Assembly (NCBI RefSeq): GCF_000317475.1
Contig: NC_019729.1
Coordinates: 5,966,501-6,030,500, forward strand
Direction of reading: 5' to 3'
DNA length: 64,000 nt
DNA from: Oscillatoria nigro-viridis PCC 7112
Lineage (GTDB): Bacteria > Cyanobacteriota > Cyanobacteriia > Cyanobacteriales > Microcoleaceae
The stretch's first letter is position 1. Every line of letters begins with the position of its first letter. This document shows positions 36,927-45,271 of this stretch, piece after piece. The position numbers were made by a program, and so were the translations under genes. The notes beneath the pieces are model-generated. The model worked only from the letters and a program-made list of their open reading frames with translations, was not told the origin of the DNA and did not search any database.

Positions 36927-37294
36927 TCAGTACCTATTTTAGATTGACCCACAAATGAATCGCGGGCTTATTGTCAGGACGCGGAAATTTTATCTGCCTC
37001 CAGGGCAACGAACGGGCCGCTTGTGACCAAATTGCTTTAGATCAAAGCTGCTTGAGTGTTGTACCAAAATATTATATCCCATAAAGAAAATTTTAGAAAC
37101 AACTATTAAAGGCTTACGCATCGATAATACTTTCTTTCCCACTTTTCAATTTGGTTTAATCCCAATAACCAATCCTAAATAACCTAAGCTGTCGCGCATT
37201 TAAATTGCATATTCGGGGCGGGCTCATAGGCCCACCCCACTCATTGTTTTATTGTTTTTTGACATACAATTTAAATCCCGAACAGCTTATAAGA
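36927..37294. other. Gap without a gene
   Basis: Between the desaturase boxes and the ProA-like gene I see no coding signal. A short GC-rich palindromic patch (GGGGCGGGCTCATAGGCCCACCCC, about 37214-37237) and AT-rich sequence are present. Confidence 0.6.
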
Positions 37295-38560
37295 TTAAAA
37301 AAGTCCGTTTCCCTGAACAATTTCTTTAATTGTCGTCAGCGTATCTAACCCGATCAATCCCCGGCGATAACCTTTTTGGTTGGACATTCCCAAAAATATC
37401 GCATCTCCCCGATTTTGATAACGCCAAAACCGAGGCGAGGCATTAATAAAAGTTGAGGCGCTGTTAACATCCAGAGCAAATTGGCGACTTTCTAAGTAAG
37501 ATTCAGTGGCGATGCAGTCAGCGTGGCCGCTGCTGTAGCGGTTGATCCAGCCGATCGCAATCTCTAAACTATCGACAACTTTAAACGCTATGGTTTTGTT
37601 TAAATACGGTTGAGTCCACTCGTATGGTTCCGCCAGCTTCAAGTCTGGGAAATCTGCGACGAGATCCGCATCGGCGCTAATTTGAAAGCCTTTTTCTTTT
37701 AAACTGTTCCACAGCCTGACTAAGGAAGAAGGCTTTTGGTTGCGATCGATCAGCACTTTCTCGATCGCGTTAACAGGATCGGGAACGCTTTGATGGCTGT
37801 CCAAAATCATCCACCTTGCCATCTCCAAACTGCCAGTCGGCGACCAATAAAGGTAACAATTTCCCATTGCCGACCTCAAAACTGGTGCTGTGCACAACCT
37901 TACCACCTGCTGCACCAAACTTGGTCTGCCGTAGGGAATAATTAAATTGAGATATTGGTCTTGAGTGACCAATTCTCTGATCGAAGCGCCCCGATCCGGC
38001 GGCAGTACCTGCAAACATCCCGAGGGCAAACCGACCTCATCGATCGCCGAAACCAAAGCTTCCCCAATTACAGCATTAGTTTGCCAGCTTTCGCTGCCGC
38101 CTTTAAGAATCAAACTGTTAGCGCTTTTGAGAGACAAACCCGCGGCGATCGCCCCCAACTCTGGAAACGCCTCGTAAATTAGAGCGATCGCCCCCAGCGG
38201 CAGAGACTGACAGTACACCTGACAGCGATCGACTTGATAAGAAGCATTGATCACTCTGCCGATCGGATCTGGCATTTCCCCCAACCGTTCCAGAATTTGC
38301 ACAGTTGTCTTGATCCGTTCCGGCGTCAGCTTCAGCCACTCCACAATCAAGTCGGGAATCGCCATGTCCCGACTCGCTTCTAAATCCAGAGTATTTGCTT
38401 CTAAAATATCATTTTGCCGGCGTTTCAGCGATCCCGCCATCGCCTGCAAAGCTGCCGCGCGATCGGCACTCTTTGTCGCAGCCAACTCCAAAGAAGCTTG
38501 ATAAGCGCGACGCGCGACATTTGCCGCATCTGATGAATGGGTAAAATCCTCTATTATCAT
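37295..38560 (-). CDS. ProA-like gamma-glutamyl phosphate reductase paralogue lacking the catalytic Cys
   Basis: This 421-aa protein of the aldehyde-dehydrogenase superfamily is clearly related to ProA (proline synthesis): ARRAYQASLELA at the start, SLPLGAIALIYEAFPEL, LKGGSESWQTN, LIIPYGRPSL and VNSASTFINASPRF. ProA normally has Q(R)PSxCNAxE with the nucleophilic Cys; here the site reads VPDPVNAIEK and the Cys position is Val263. It is therefore probably inactive as a reductase, perhaps a regulatory or binding paralogue. It may form an operon with the Cys-motif membrane protein gene 4 bp upstream. Confidence 0.85.
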   Translation of the reverse strand: MIIEDFTHSSDAANVARRAYQASLELAATKSADRAAALQAMAGSLKRRQNDILEANTLDLEASRDMAIPDLIVEWLKLTPERIKTTVQILERLGEMPDPIGRVINASYQVDRCQVYCQSLPLGAIALIYEAFPELGAIAAGLSLKSANSLILKGGSESWQTNAVIGEALVSAIDEVGLPSGCLQVLPPDRGASIRELVTQDQYLNLIIPYGRPSLVQQVVRLCTAPVLRSAMGNCYLYWSPTGSLEMARWMILDSHQSVPDPVNAIEKVLIDRNQKPSSLVRLWNSLKEKGFQISADADLVADFPDLKLAEPYEWTQPYLNKTIAFKVVDSLEIAIGWINRYSSGHADCIATESYLESRQFALDVNSASTFINASPRFWRYQNRGDAIFLGMSNQKGYRRGLIGLDTLTTIKEIVQGNGLF

Positions 38561-38564
38561 CTAG

Positions 38565-38969
38565 CTAACGCCTGTAAGCCAGCCATACCATCAGCGCCGG
38601 CAGCATTGCTAGCAGCACGGCGACCATTGCCCACAGAATCATATTCGGGCCCGGCGAGTGCAGCGCCAAGGGCAACCAAATCACTAGCGGCACCAATATC
38701 ATACCCAAAGCCAGTGGCAAATAATGGGCCTTCAAACCCGGATGCGCTCTGTTCCACTGGTTGCCCGTCCACCGCCAAGCCTGTTTGTAAGGATAGTTCG
38801 TTGATAGTTGCTCGATCACGTATCCACTTTCGTCCAATACAAATATTTGTTGACAGCGGTTGCAGCCAAAGGCTTCTGTCAACGTTATGGGTACGAGACG
38901 ACCCCGGCGCCGGCAAGGACAGGGGTACTCATCGTTTAAGTCAATCTTTGGAGCTTTTTGAGATGGCAC
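38565..38969 (-). CDS. Conserved-type membrane protein with Cys motifs
   Basis: This 134-aa protein has an N-terminal part with Cys pairs (CPCRRRG and CNRC) forming a possible zinc ribbon, then a C-terminal pair of hydrophobic segments (about residues 83-107 and 109-130). It is not recognised by name. The gene ends 4 bp before the start of the proA-like gene, so the two are very likely co-transcribed. A zinc-ribbon/TM partner next to a Cys-less ProA homologue is suggestive but unproven. Confidence 0.7.
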   Translation of the reverse strand: MPSQKAPKIDLNDEYPCPCRRRGRLVPITLTEAFGCNRCQQIFVLDESGYVIEQLSTNYPYKQAWRWTGNQWNRAHPGLKAHYLPLALGMILVPLVIWLPLALHSPGPNMILWAMVAVLLAMLPALMVWLAYRR

Positions 38970-39217
38970 TAGCGATCGGATAAAAAAAGCGTTTTTGCAA
39001 AAATAATCGTTAACATATCCACTTAATCAAACTTGTCAATTTCGCCATACCGAGGCTTTCAACTGCCTCTTCCGAGATATCGCCCGCTCGGCAATTTTGA
39101 CTTGCAAGTTCTGCATTCAATCTTACCACTAACTTAGGTATTTTCAACCAACCTTAGGAGCATACCGAAAACTTTCTCGATCTACTTTCCGGTTTTCTTG
39201 ATTTTTTTATCTTCTAA

Positions 39218-39289
39218 AGCGGGTGACGCGATTCGAACGCGCGACATTCACCTTGGCAAGGTGACGCTCTACCACTGAGCTACACCCGC
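39218..39289 (-). tRNA. trnG-GCC: tRNA-Gly(GCC)
   Basis: On the reverse strand a 72-nt cloverleaf begins GCGGGTGTAGCTCAGTGGTA and ends with the matching acceptor CACCCGC plus discriminator T. The anticodon loop is TTGCCAA, with anticodon GCC. The T-arm GTTCGAATC is present. CCA is not encoded. Confidence 0.97.
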
Positions 39290-39508
39290 ATTTCCTGCGG
39301 TATTAACAATATTGTCTCAATTCTCTAAATTTGTCAAGTCTTTTTAGTAAGTTTTTTTTCACAAACCTAGTAACCCCCCCCAAACCCACTCCCCACCTGC
39401 CATTTCAGCAGCCAGATCGTTAACCAAATCAGTAATTGCCGTGAAGAGTGACCGCCATCCGCCCGCGGCAAAGCTACAATCAAGCTGGAATTGTGGGAGA
39501 ACACTGTC

Positions 39509-39649
39509 ATGTCAGATTTAAATCGCGGAATCATGAAGTTCAAGGGAGCTGACAGTCCTATAGCGATCGCCCTTTCGGCGATTGTCATTGCCGGCGGAAT
39601 CGGCTTCTTGATCTGGTGGGCGCTGCAATCAGCCTACACCTTCAGCTAA
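39509..39649 (+). CDS. Single-TM small membrane protein (46 aa)
   Basis: This small gene was found by reading. ATG 39509 to TAA 39649 codes for a protein beginning MSDLNRGIMKFKGADSPIAI and ending WWALQSAYTFS. One TM segment covers about residues 18-40 with a soluble polar N-terminus. GGGAGA precedes the ATG at a usable distance, and a strong terminator follows at 39689. The size and form resemble small subunits of thylakoid complexes (NDH-1 or photosystems), but I cannot assign one. Confidence 0.75.
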   Translation: MSDLNRGIMKFKGADSPIAIALSAIVIAGGIGFLIWWALQSAYTFS

Positions 39650-39688
39650 CAGACTACTCAAACGTAAAACTTATAAAGTCTTGCTCAG

Positions 39689-39729
39689 AAGGCAGAATTT
39701 AAGAAAAATTCTGTCTTTTGCATTTTTTT
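39689..39729 (+). terminator. Rho-independent terminator
   Basis: AAGGCAGAATT and AATTCTGTCTT pair over 11 bp with one mismatch around a TAAGAAAA-type loop, followed by TTGCATTTTTTT. It lies 40 nt after the 46-aa gene. Confidence 0.85.
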
Positions 39730-39938
39730 GCCCTGAGTCTTGAATTTATTGCCCGGGAATGCGGATCGATTGCTGACGATCGAATGATTGCCATAAATCA
39801 CCCGATCGGGCGAGTCGCTAGCATGAGTCAAGATAACTCCCCGATCGACTACTTTTGTAGTACGCTTGTAAACAAAGCGCGCCGAGAGCGCAGTTTTAGA
39901 TGCAAGTGTTTGCGAGGGTTGTATCTCAACACAAATTT

Positions 39939-41759
39939 ATGGCAAGCTTTCAGGACATCTTCAAATACTACAGTCGCTACTGGAAAATCTCAGTTTACAG
40001 CATAGGCGCATCCAGCGTTTTGGCACTAGCCGATTTGCTTGTTCCTTACGCGATCGGTCAAATATTAAACGTATTGTCGGGTCAAGCTACAGATACAGTA
40101 ACGCAAAAACTCATAACAGCGATCGCCTCTGTTACCCAGCACTCACCCAACAAAATATTATCGCTATCCGTCTTGCTGGGCATAATTTTTCTGGTAACAG
40201 TCGCCAAAGCACCGGTACAGCCTTGGGTGGCAAATTGGTTCCACTGGGCGATACCATTGAGGGCAAGGCGCGATCGAATGAGAAGCGCGATCGGCAAAAT
40301 CCTCACCTTACCCCTAGAATTCTACGACGAAAACAACGCCGGACGGATTGCCAGCCGCATCGCCAAAGGTATCGCCAACCATACTTGGACTTACCCAGAA
40401 ATTGCCGGCGAATTCATCCCCGAAGTCGTGCGCTTAATCGGCATTTTTGCCGTTATCTGCTTAATAGAGTGGCGGATTGGCTTATTAATTTTGGTTTCAT
40501 TCCTATTTATCCTCAGTTTCACCCTCAAAGGCTTGCAACAGGTGACGGCGCGGGAAGAAATTCTGGATGAATACATCGAAGATACCGAAAGCCGCAACTC
40601 GGAAATTATCACCAACATCAAAACAGTCAAAGCTTTTGCGACAGAAAGCGATGAACTCAAAAGGCAAACCACCAGACTCGATCGCGAATTAAAAGTCGTG
40701 ATCCACCGCATTCACAAAGGATACGTCACCTTGGGGACATACCAGCAGACGATCGTCCAGTTGTGTTTGTTTTCAGTTCTCGGTTTTAGCCTAGCAGCCA
40801 CGGTAGGAGGCAAAATTTCCCTCGGATATTTTGTTACCGTCTACACCCTGGCAAGCATGGCATATTCCCAACTCCGTCCGATTAGCATTATTGCCGAATT
40901 ATTGGCGCGCCGCTATTCTTCAATGATCCGGTTCCACGAGTTTATGCAAACGCCAGACGGTGTTGATGCGGTTAATTTAGCAGAAAATGCTCGATCGGCA
41001 CAGCCACCTTATAAATTTACCGGCAAAGTTGAACTCAGCGGTTTGACATTCGGGTACGACAGTCAAAAACCCGTTTTGCAGGATGTGAATTTATTGATTC
41101 ATCCCCGTCAGACAGTAGCATTAGTCGGGCGATCTGGTTCCGGGAAATCGACTTTAGTTAAACTTCTGTTTCGCTACTTTGAACCCAACTCCGGTCGCAT
41201 TTTGATCGACGGGGAAGACATTCGCAGCTTAGACGTGACTCGCTACCGCCAGCGTTTAGCAATTGTTCACCAAGAAGTAGATGTGTTTAACGGTACTTTG
41301 CTGCAAAATTTGACTTACGGAAACAGAAGCGCCACTTTCGAGCAAGTTGAGGATGCTTGTCGCATCGCCAAAGTAGACGATTTTGTGCGGCTGTTGCCCC
41401 AAGGTTACTATACCGTGGTCGGGGAGAGAGGAATGCGGTTGTCCGGCGGTCAGCGGCAGCGGTTGGGGATTGCCAGGGCGCTGTTGGTGGAGCCGGATGT
41501 GTTAATTTTTGATGAGGCTACTTCTAGTTTGGATTATGAAAGCGAGCGATCGATCCAGCTAGCCATGCGAAATATCCTCGGTACGCGCACCACCATCATT
41601 ATTGCCCACAGACTGAGTACAATTCGCGAAGCCGATGCGATCGTCGTACTCGACGGCGGTAGAATCGTCGAAGTTGGCAGCCACGAAGAACTCTTAAGCC
41701 AACAAGGCATTTACCGCCGCCTGCACTCCCTGCAAGAAACCGGGGAATTAGTGAATTAG
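39939..41759 (+). CDS. ABC transporter, fused permease and ATPase (exporter type)
   Basis: The chosen start is ATG 39939 (MASFQDIFKYYSRYWKISV), giving 606 aa; the preceding 13 codons from 39900 are atypical. An N-terminal six-TM ABC-type-1 domain (about 1-310) is followed by an ATPase domain with Walker A GRSGSGKST (397-405), signature LSGGQRQR, Walker B VLIFDEATSSLD and H-loop IIIAHRLST. This is a half-transporter that would homodimerise to export a lipid, peptide or drug. There are no accessory genes nearby to indicate a substrate. Confidence 0.92.
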   Translation: MASFQDIFKYYSRYWKISVYSIGASSVLALADLLVPYAIGQILNVLSGQATDTVTQKLITAIASVTQHSPNKILSLSVLLGIIFLVTVAKAPVQPWVANWFHWAIPLRARRDRMRSAIGKILTLPLEFYDENNAGRIASRIAKGIANHTWTYPEIAGEFIPEVVRLIGIFAVICLIEWRIGLLILVSFLFILSFTLKGLQQVTAREEILDEYIEDTESRNSEIITNIKTVKAFATESDELKRQTTRLDRELKVVIHRIHKGYVTLGTYQQTIVQLCLFSVLGFSLAATVGGKISLGYFVTVYTLASMAYSQLRPISIIAELLARRYSSMIRFHEFMQTPDGVDAVNLAENARSAQPPYKFTGKVELSGLTFGYDSQKPVLQDVNLLIHPRQTVALVGRSGSGKSTLVKLLFRYFEPNSGRILIDGEDIRSLDVTRYRQRLAIVHQEVDVFNGTLLQNLTYGNRSATFEQVEDACRIAKVDDFVRLLPQGYYTVVGERGMRLSGGQRQRLGIARALLVEPDVLIFDEATSSLDYESERSIQLAMRNILGTRTTIIIAHRLSTIREADAIVVLDGGRIVEVGSHEELLSQQGIYRRLHSLQETGELVN

Positions 41760-41958
41760 GGATTTGGGCTAAGTCTAGACTTAGGGTGCTGCGGGCGGGC
41801 ATTCTAAGTCTAGACGTAGCAATCCACACCTTAAACAGTGTTCAATTTTCCAGTCTGCCGCTAACTCACTTATATGTTCTCAGCTTAATCATTAGAGTTT
41901 TAAATATAATGTTGCAAATAAAGATTCTGGTGCTAGGATGTATAACTGTGATGGAAAT

Positions 41959-42040
41959 GGGTCGATGCCCGAGTGGTTAATGGGGGCGGACTGTAAATCC
42001 GCTGGCTACGCCTACGCTAGTTCAAATCTAGCTCGGCCCA
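41959..42040 (+). tRNA. trnY-GUA: tRNA-Tyr(GTA)
   Basis: This 82-nt class II tRNA has acceptor GGGTCGA pairing with TCGGCCC, discriminator A, a long variable arm, and anticodon loop CTGTAAA with anticodon GTA. The T-arm is GTTCAAATC. It is placed 73 nt before tRNA-Thr. Confidence 0.96.
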
Positions 42041-42113
42041 CCTCAATTTAATAAAAAGTTAAAATTTAAGAATTAAAAATTAATTTTTTAATTGGAGGTT
42101 CTTAATTTTTTAT

Positions 42114-42185
42114 GCCCGTGTAACTCAGTGGTAGAGTACCTCCTTGGTAAGGAGGAAGTCACGAGTTCAAATCTCGTCACGGGCT
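42114..42185 (+). tRNA. trnT-GGU: tRNA-Thr(GGT)
   Basis: This 72-nt cloverleaf has acceptor GCCCGTG pairing with CACGGGC, discriminator T, anticodon loop TTGGTAA with anticodon GGT, and T-arm GTTCAAATC. It is tandem with tRNA-Tyr and probably co-transcribed. Confidence 0.97.
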
Positions 42186-42264
42186 TGCTATTCTCTCCTA
42201 TATCCATCAAGGGTTTCAGGTTCCTTGCACAGCAAGAAAATCCGTTTTCCGCTCAACTTTTGCG

Positions 42265-42396
42265 CTAATGGTTTTCTAGTATGTCCAAAACCGCCTCCAT
42301 ATCTGCCAAGTTGGCCCCGGACTTTTTGCGTCTAGTCTTCAACTGGTTGAGCAAGTCGGCTGGATCTGGAAATTCTGGGACTCCCCACAAGAAAAC
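42265..42396 (-). pseudogene. Small coding fragment of unknown gene
   Basis: The reverse strand reads VFLWGVPEFPDPADLLNQLK then TRRKKSGANLADMEAVLDIL followed by ENH and stop, 44 codons between an in-frame TAA (42397-42399) and TAG (42265-42267). The composition is protein-like (helical, amphipathic), but there is no start, so it looks like the C-terminal remnant of a lost gene. The parent family is not recognised. Confidence 0.5.
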
Positions 42397-42402
42397 TTAT
42401 TC

Positions 42403-42496
42403 TTCGCTTCACAGGCATCTTGCCTGTTCTTGAGAATGGTGAAACATCTCAGTTCCAACCGACTTTAGCTATGAGACTGGGGTTTCCCCCCGGCGG
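42403..42496. repeat. Repeat remnants after the tRNA pair
   Basis: TTCACAGGCATCTTGCCTGTTC (about 42404-42426) is a hairpin related to the unit of the 25351 array. AACCGACTTTAGCTATGAGAC and GGGGTTTCCCCCCGG (42451-42496) are a degraded copy of the 1291-1350 repeat arm. Confidence 0.75.
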
Positions 42497-42566
42497 ACAC
42501 TGCCACAAACTCAACACAATATTGTACCCGTATCGAAATCCCCGACTTCTTCAAGAAATCGTGAAT

Positions 42567-45125
42567 CTAATCATCCTCATCCAATCCCAGCGGCACAAAA
42601 TATTGACTGTAAACCACACTATCCGGCTCCCAAAGAGGCCGCCAATAAACATTTTGCATCACCGCTTTCTCCCCATCACCCTCAGCAGGCCACTGAAAAC
42701 TGACGATCGCAATATTGCTATATCCCACAATCTCATCACCCTCTTGCAGCCAGCGATTGCGCCACAACAGCGATATAAAATTCCACAACCTACGCAGGAA
42801 TGGCAATTGTTTATTTTTATGCGATCTATCTGACGCAGTTCCCTTTTCTAGCTGCAAAAACATCCGAGCTCTTTGCCGTTTAATCCAGTCAATCCGATAG
42901 CCCCAATCAGGCAGAGATTGTCTATTTCTGACAGCAGCCGCCATAGCCTTCTTTCTGCCAACCCTGGAAATCTTCATTAATTCCAGCGGCTCATTCCATC
43001 CCAAACATTCGTGCGATCGCTCAGGAAGCAGCGACTTAATCTTAGTATGAATTAAATGCGTTTTCCATTCCTCATTGATAAAAGCACTAGCAGTCAACTG
43101 CGCCAACACAGAATTTTGACAATTTGACCGATAATTCTCCCTCGTCAAAGGCTCAATATTCGATCGAGAATCGCCAAAATGACAATCCGACCAATAACTC
43201 AGCCGCACAGCAGCAGCATAGTGAATATCCCCCGTCAACACAATCACCCGATCGCGCTGCTTAAAAAACTCCGACAACAGCTTCACAAAAGCCAACTCGT
43301 GAAAATTCCAAGCATCCCCCGCATCACTATTAAAAACCTTCCCCTGTTCCACCTCTCGTTTTTGCACCGCATCAATAATCCACAAACCCACCAAATTAGT
43401 CGGTACAACTACCAGCGTCGCCTCAATCTCAAACTCCCCAGTTTTATTCAGCAACTCAGTCTCCTTCAAAGGCTGCTGAATTTGCTCCTCAAAACCTTTG
43501 TGAGTCAAAAGCATCGGCGGATCGATCGCGCTTTTCACCGGATACCCCCGCCAACTCCGCGTATCCAGCACAATCACCTCGTGCTTAAAACTTCTCACAG
43601 TAAAATGCCAATTCAAAACCTCACTTACACCCTCGCCATCCCGATCCAAAATAAAAACATCTTCATCTAATTTCAACTTAGGCAAATGAGTTTTCGGATC
43701 GAGTCTTGGAATTCCCAAATACGAAGCCGCCTCCTCCCAAGCAGAAACATCAGTCCCCGCCGAATTCGACCATTTTTCCGCAGTTGTTAATAATTTATCT
43801 CCCGGTTTTTCGCGATCGAACTGTGCGGGCGTATTTCCCCAAGCCTGAAACACAGCGTAAGCCAGCAAAGCATTCTGCACCACCCGCCGACCCAGCGGCT
43901 TACCCAGCACCCGGTAACACCACTCTCGATTCAAATAAAAATCGTCGCTAACATCATGATCGTCGCAAATCATATAAGTAGGAATATTCGCTAGCGCCCT
44001 CCTCACCCTCCACAAATTGCGAGCAAAACCGTCAAGTTCAACAACTTCTCTATCCCAGACTTTTGCCTGCTTAGAATTGGGACAAATATCCTTACCCTTC
44101 GGAAAACTCGTGCACCAGAGTACCGGCGACCAAACTAACAAATACATCGCGCAATATTCCCCCAAACTGAACAAGTGACTTTTAGACTTGTCCGATTGAT
44201 TCACCAACATCGCCGTAAAGCCGCCAAAATCTCTGGCAATATCGCTGCGAGTCCCCGGCTGTAACTCAATTGGTTTTTTGGAGTGATACTCAGCATCAGA
44301 CGGTTTCTGAATTGGCGACTCTCTAAAAATTTCCCTCTCTTGGCCAACAGCAGTTTCGTTTTCCGAATTTTTAGGTATACTGATACACAAATTCTTTTTT
44401 ATTTGGGCATCATCCATCAGGGGTAAACTTTCTTCCCAGCCCAACAGTGTATCGCCAGCGTCAGTCAAGGCCCACAGCATGGCATCGGCAACGTCGTCGC
44501 CGTAAATTTGGTCGCCCGTTAAAAACAGTTGGTGGGGCCTGCTATTTGCCGTTCCTGCAAACTGTTCGATCGAATTATCCAAGATTGGCAGCGCATCTCT
44601 GCCGTCTCCGTGGGGCTTGCGACAAGAACCGTGAACGATACGCAAATAGTTTAAATCCTGCGGCGGCAGGGCAAAAGTCGGCAACTGGTGAGCGAAATAA
44701 CTAATCGTCTCCGGCCCCAAAGCCGATAAATCAGGGGACGGTGGCCACAGACAAGAAATGAGATTTTCTTTCTCATTTTCTGGGACTGCACCCGCCGACG
44801 GCGACTCGCTACTGGCAGCAAACTGGATGTCGTAAGCATAAATTTGCCCGGATGTCAAGACATTGCTGTTAATTGGTTTAGCAGTGACCGCCACTACGTG
44901 CAGGTATTTGCCGAGCTGCACGGTAGAGTTCGCACCTTGCAGCAAGGGCCGATCGACAATTTCGCCGGTTCCGCCCTCTGTCGCATAAACTTTGAGTTCG
45001 ACTTGGCGGGGTGCTTTCAGAGCCAGCCAAACTGTCACGGCCCGACTTTCAGTCCGGCGCAAAATCGGGCCCGCAAGGATGAGCGGCAAATGATGAATTC
45101 GATGACTTAATGGCGTCCACGACAT
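42567..45125 (-). CDS. PhoD-like phosphatase/metallophosphatase
   Basis: This 852-aa protein has a PhoD-type N-terminal Fn3/Ig-like domain (about 15-110: LAGPILRRTESRAVTVWLAL), then a PhoD-like metallophosphatase core with LRIVHGSCRKPHGDGRDAL, LFLTGDQIYGDDVADAML, YMICDDHDVSDDFYLNREW and RVIVLTGDIHYAAAVRLSYW. Asp, Asn and His metal ligands are therefore in place. The length, greater than that of secreted PhoD, and the absence of a Tat signal suggest the cytosolic PhoD-related group seen in cyanobacteria, and alkaline phosphatase activity is only inferred. It is a stand-alone gene, divergent from the histidine kinase. Confidence 0.85.
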   Translation of the reverse strand: MSWTPLSHRIHHLPLILAGPILRRTESRAVTVWLALKAPRQVELKVYATEGGTGEIVDRPLLQGANSTVQLGKYLHVVAVTAKPINSNVLTSGQIYAYDIQFAASSESPSAGAVPENEKENLISCLWPPSPDLSALGPETISYFAHQLPTFALPPQDLNYLRIVHGSCRKPHGDGRDALPILDNSIEQFAGTANSRPHQLFLTGDQIYGDDVADAMLWALTDAGDTLLGWEESLPLMDDAQIKKNLCISIPKNSENETAVGQEREIFRESPIQKPSDAEYHSKKPIELQPGTRSDIARDFGGFTAMLVNQSDKSKSHLFSLGEYCAMYLLVWSPVLWCTSFPKGKDICPNSKQAKVWDREVVELDGFARNLWRVRRALANIPTYMICDDHDVSDDFYLNREWCYRVLGKPLGRRVVQNALLAYAVFQAWGNTPAQFDREKPGDKLLTTAEKWSNSAGTDVSAWEEAASYLGIPRLDPKTHLPKLKLDEDVFILDRDGEGVSEVLNWHFTVRSFKHEVIVLDTRSWRGYPVKSAIDPPMLLTHKGFEEQIQQPLKETELLNKTGEFEIEATLVVVPTNLVGLWIIDAVQKREVEQGKVFNSDAGDAWNFHELAFVKLLSEFFKQRDRVIVLTGDIHYAAAVRLSYWSDCHFGDSRSNIEPLTRENYRSNCQNSVLAQLTASAFINEEWKTHLIHTKIKSLLPERSHECLGWNEPLELMKISRVGRKKAMAAAVRNRQSLPDWGYRIDWIKRQRARMFLQLEKGTASDRSHKNKQLPFLRRLWNFISLLWRNRWLQEGDEIVGYSNIAIVSFQWPAEGDGEKAVMQNVYWRPLWEPDSVVYSQYFVPLGLDEDD

Positions 45126-45271
45126 AGGATTTAAAAAATAAAAATTAAATAAGAGTGTTCTAGCAATCAGATTTTAGGCGGATCGAGCATCTGTCACCCG
45201 CTTAATTAATGCTAAGTCTGCGAACCCAAGTCTCCAAAATTGTAACAACTCATTAAGTAAAATTAATAATC

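Noticed and set aside
42144..42833. Forward ORFs of 63 and 137 codons around 42.1-42.8 kb
   Set aside because: One overlaps tRNA-Thr and the other lies opposite the PhoD-like gene. Composition is not protein-like.
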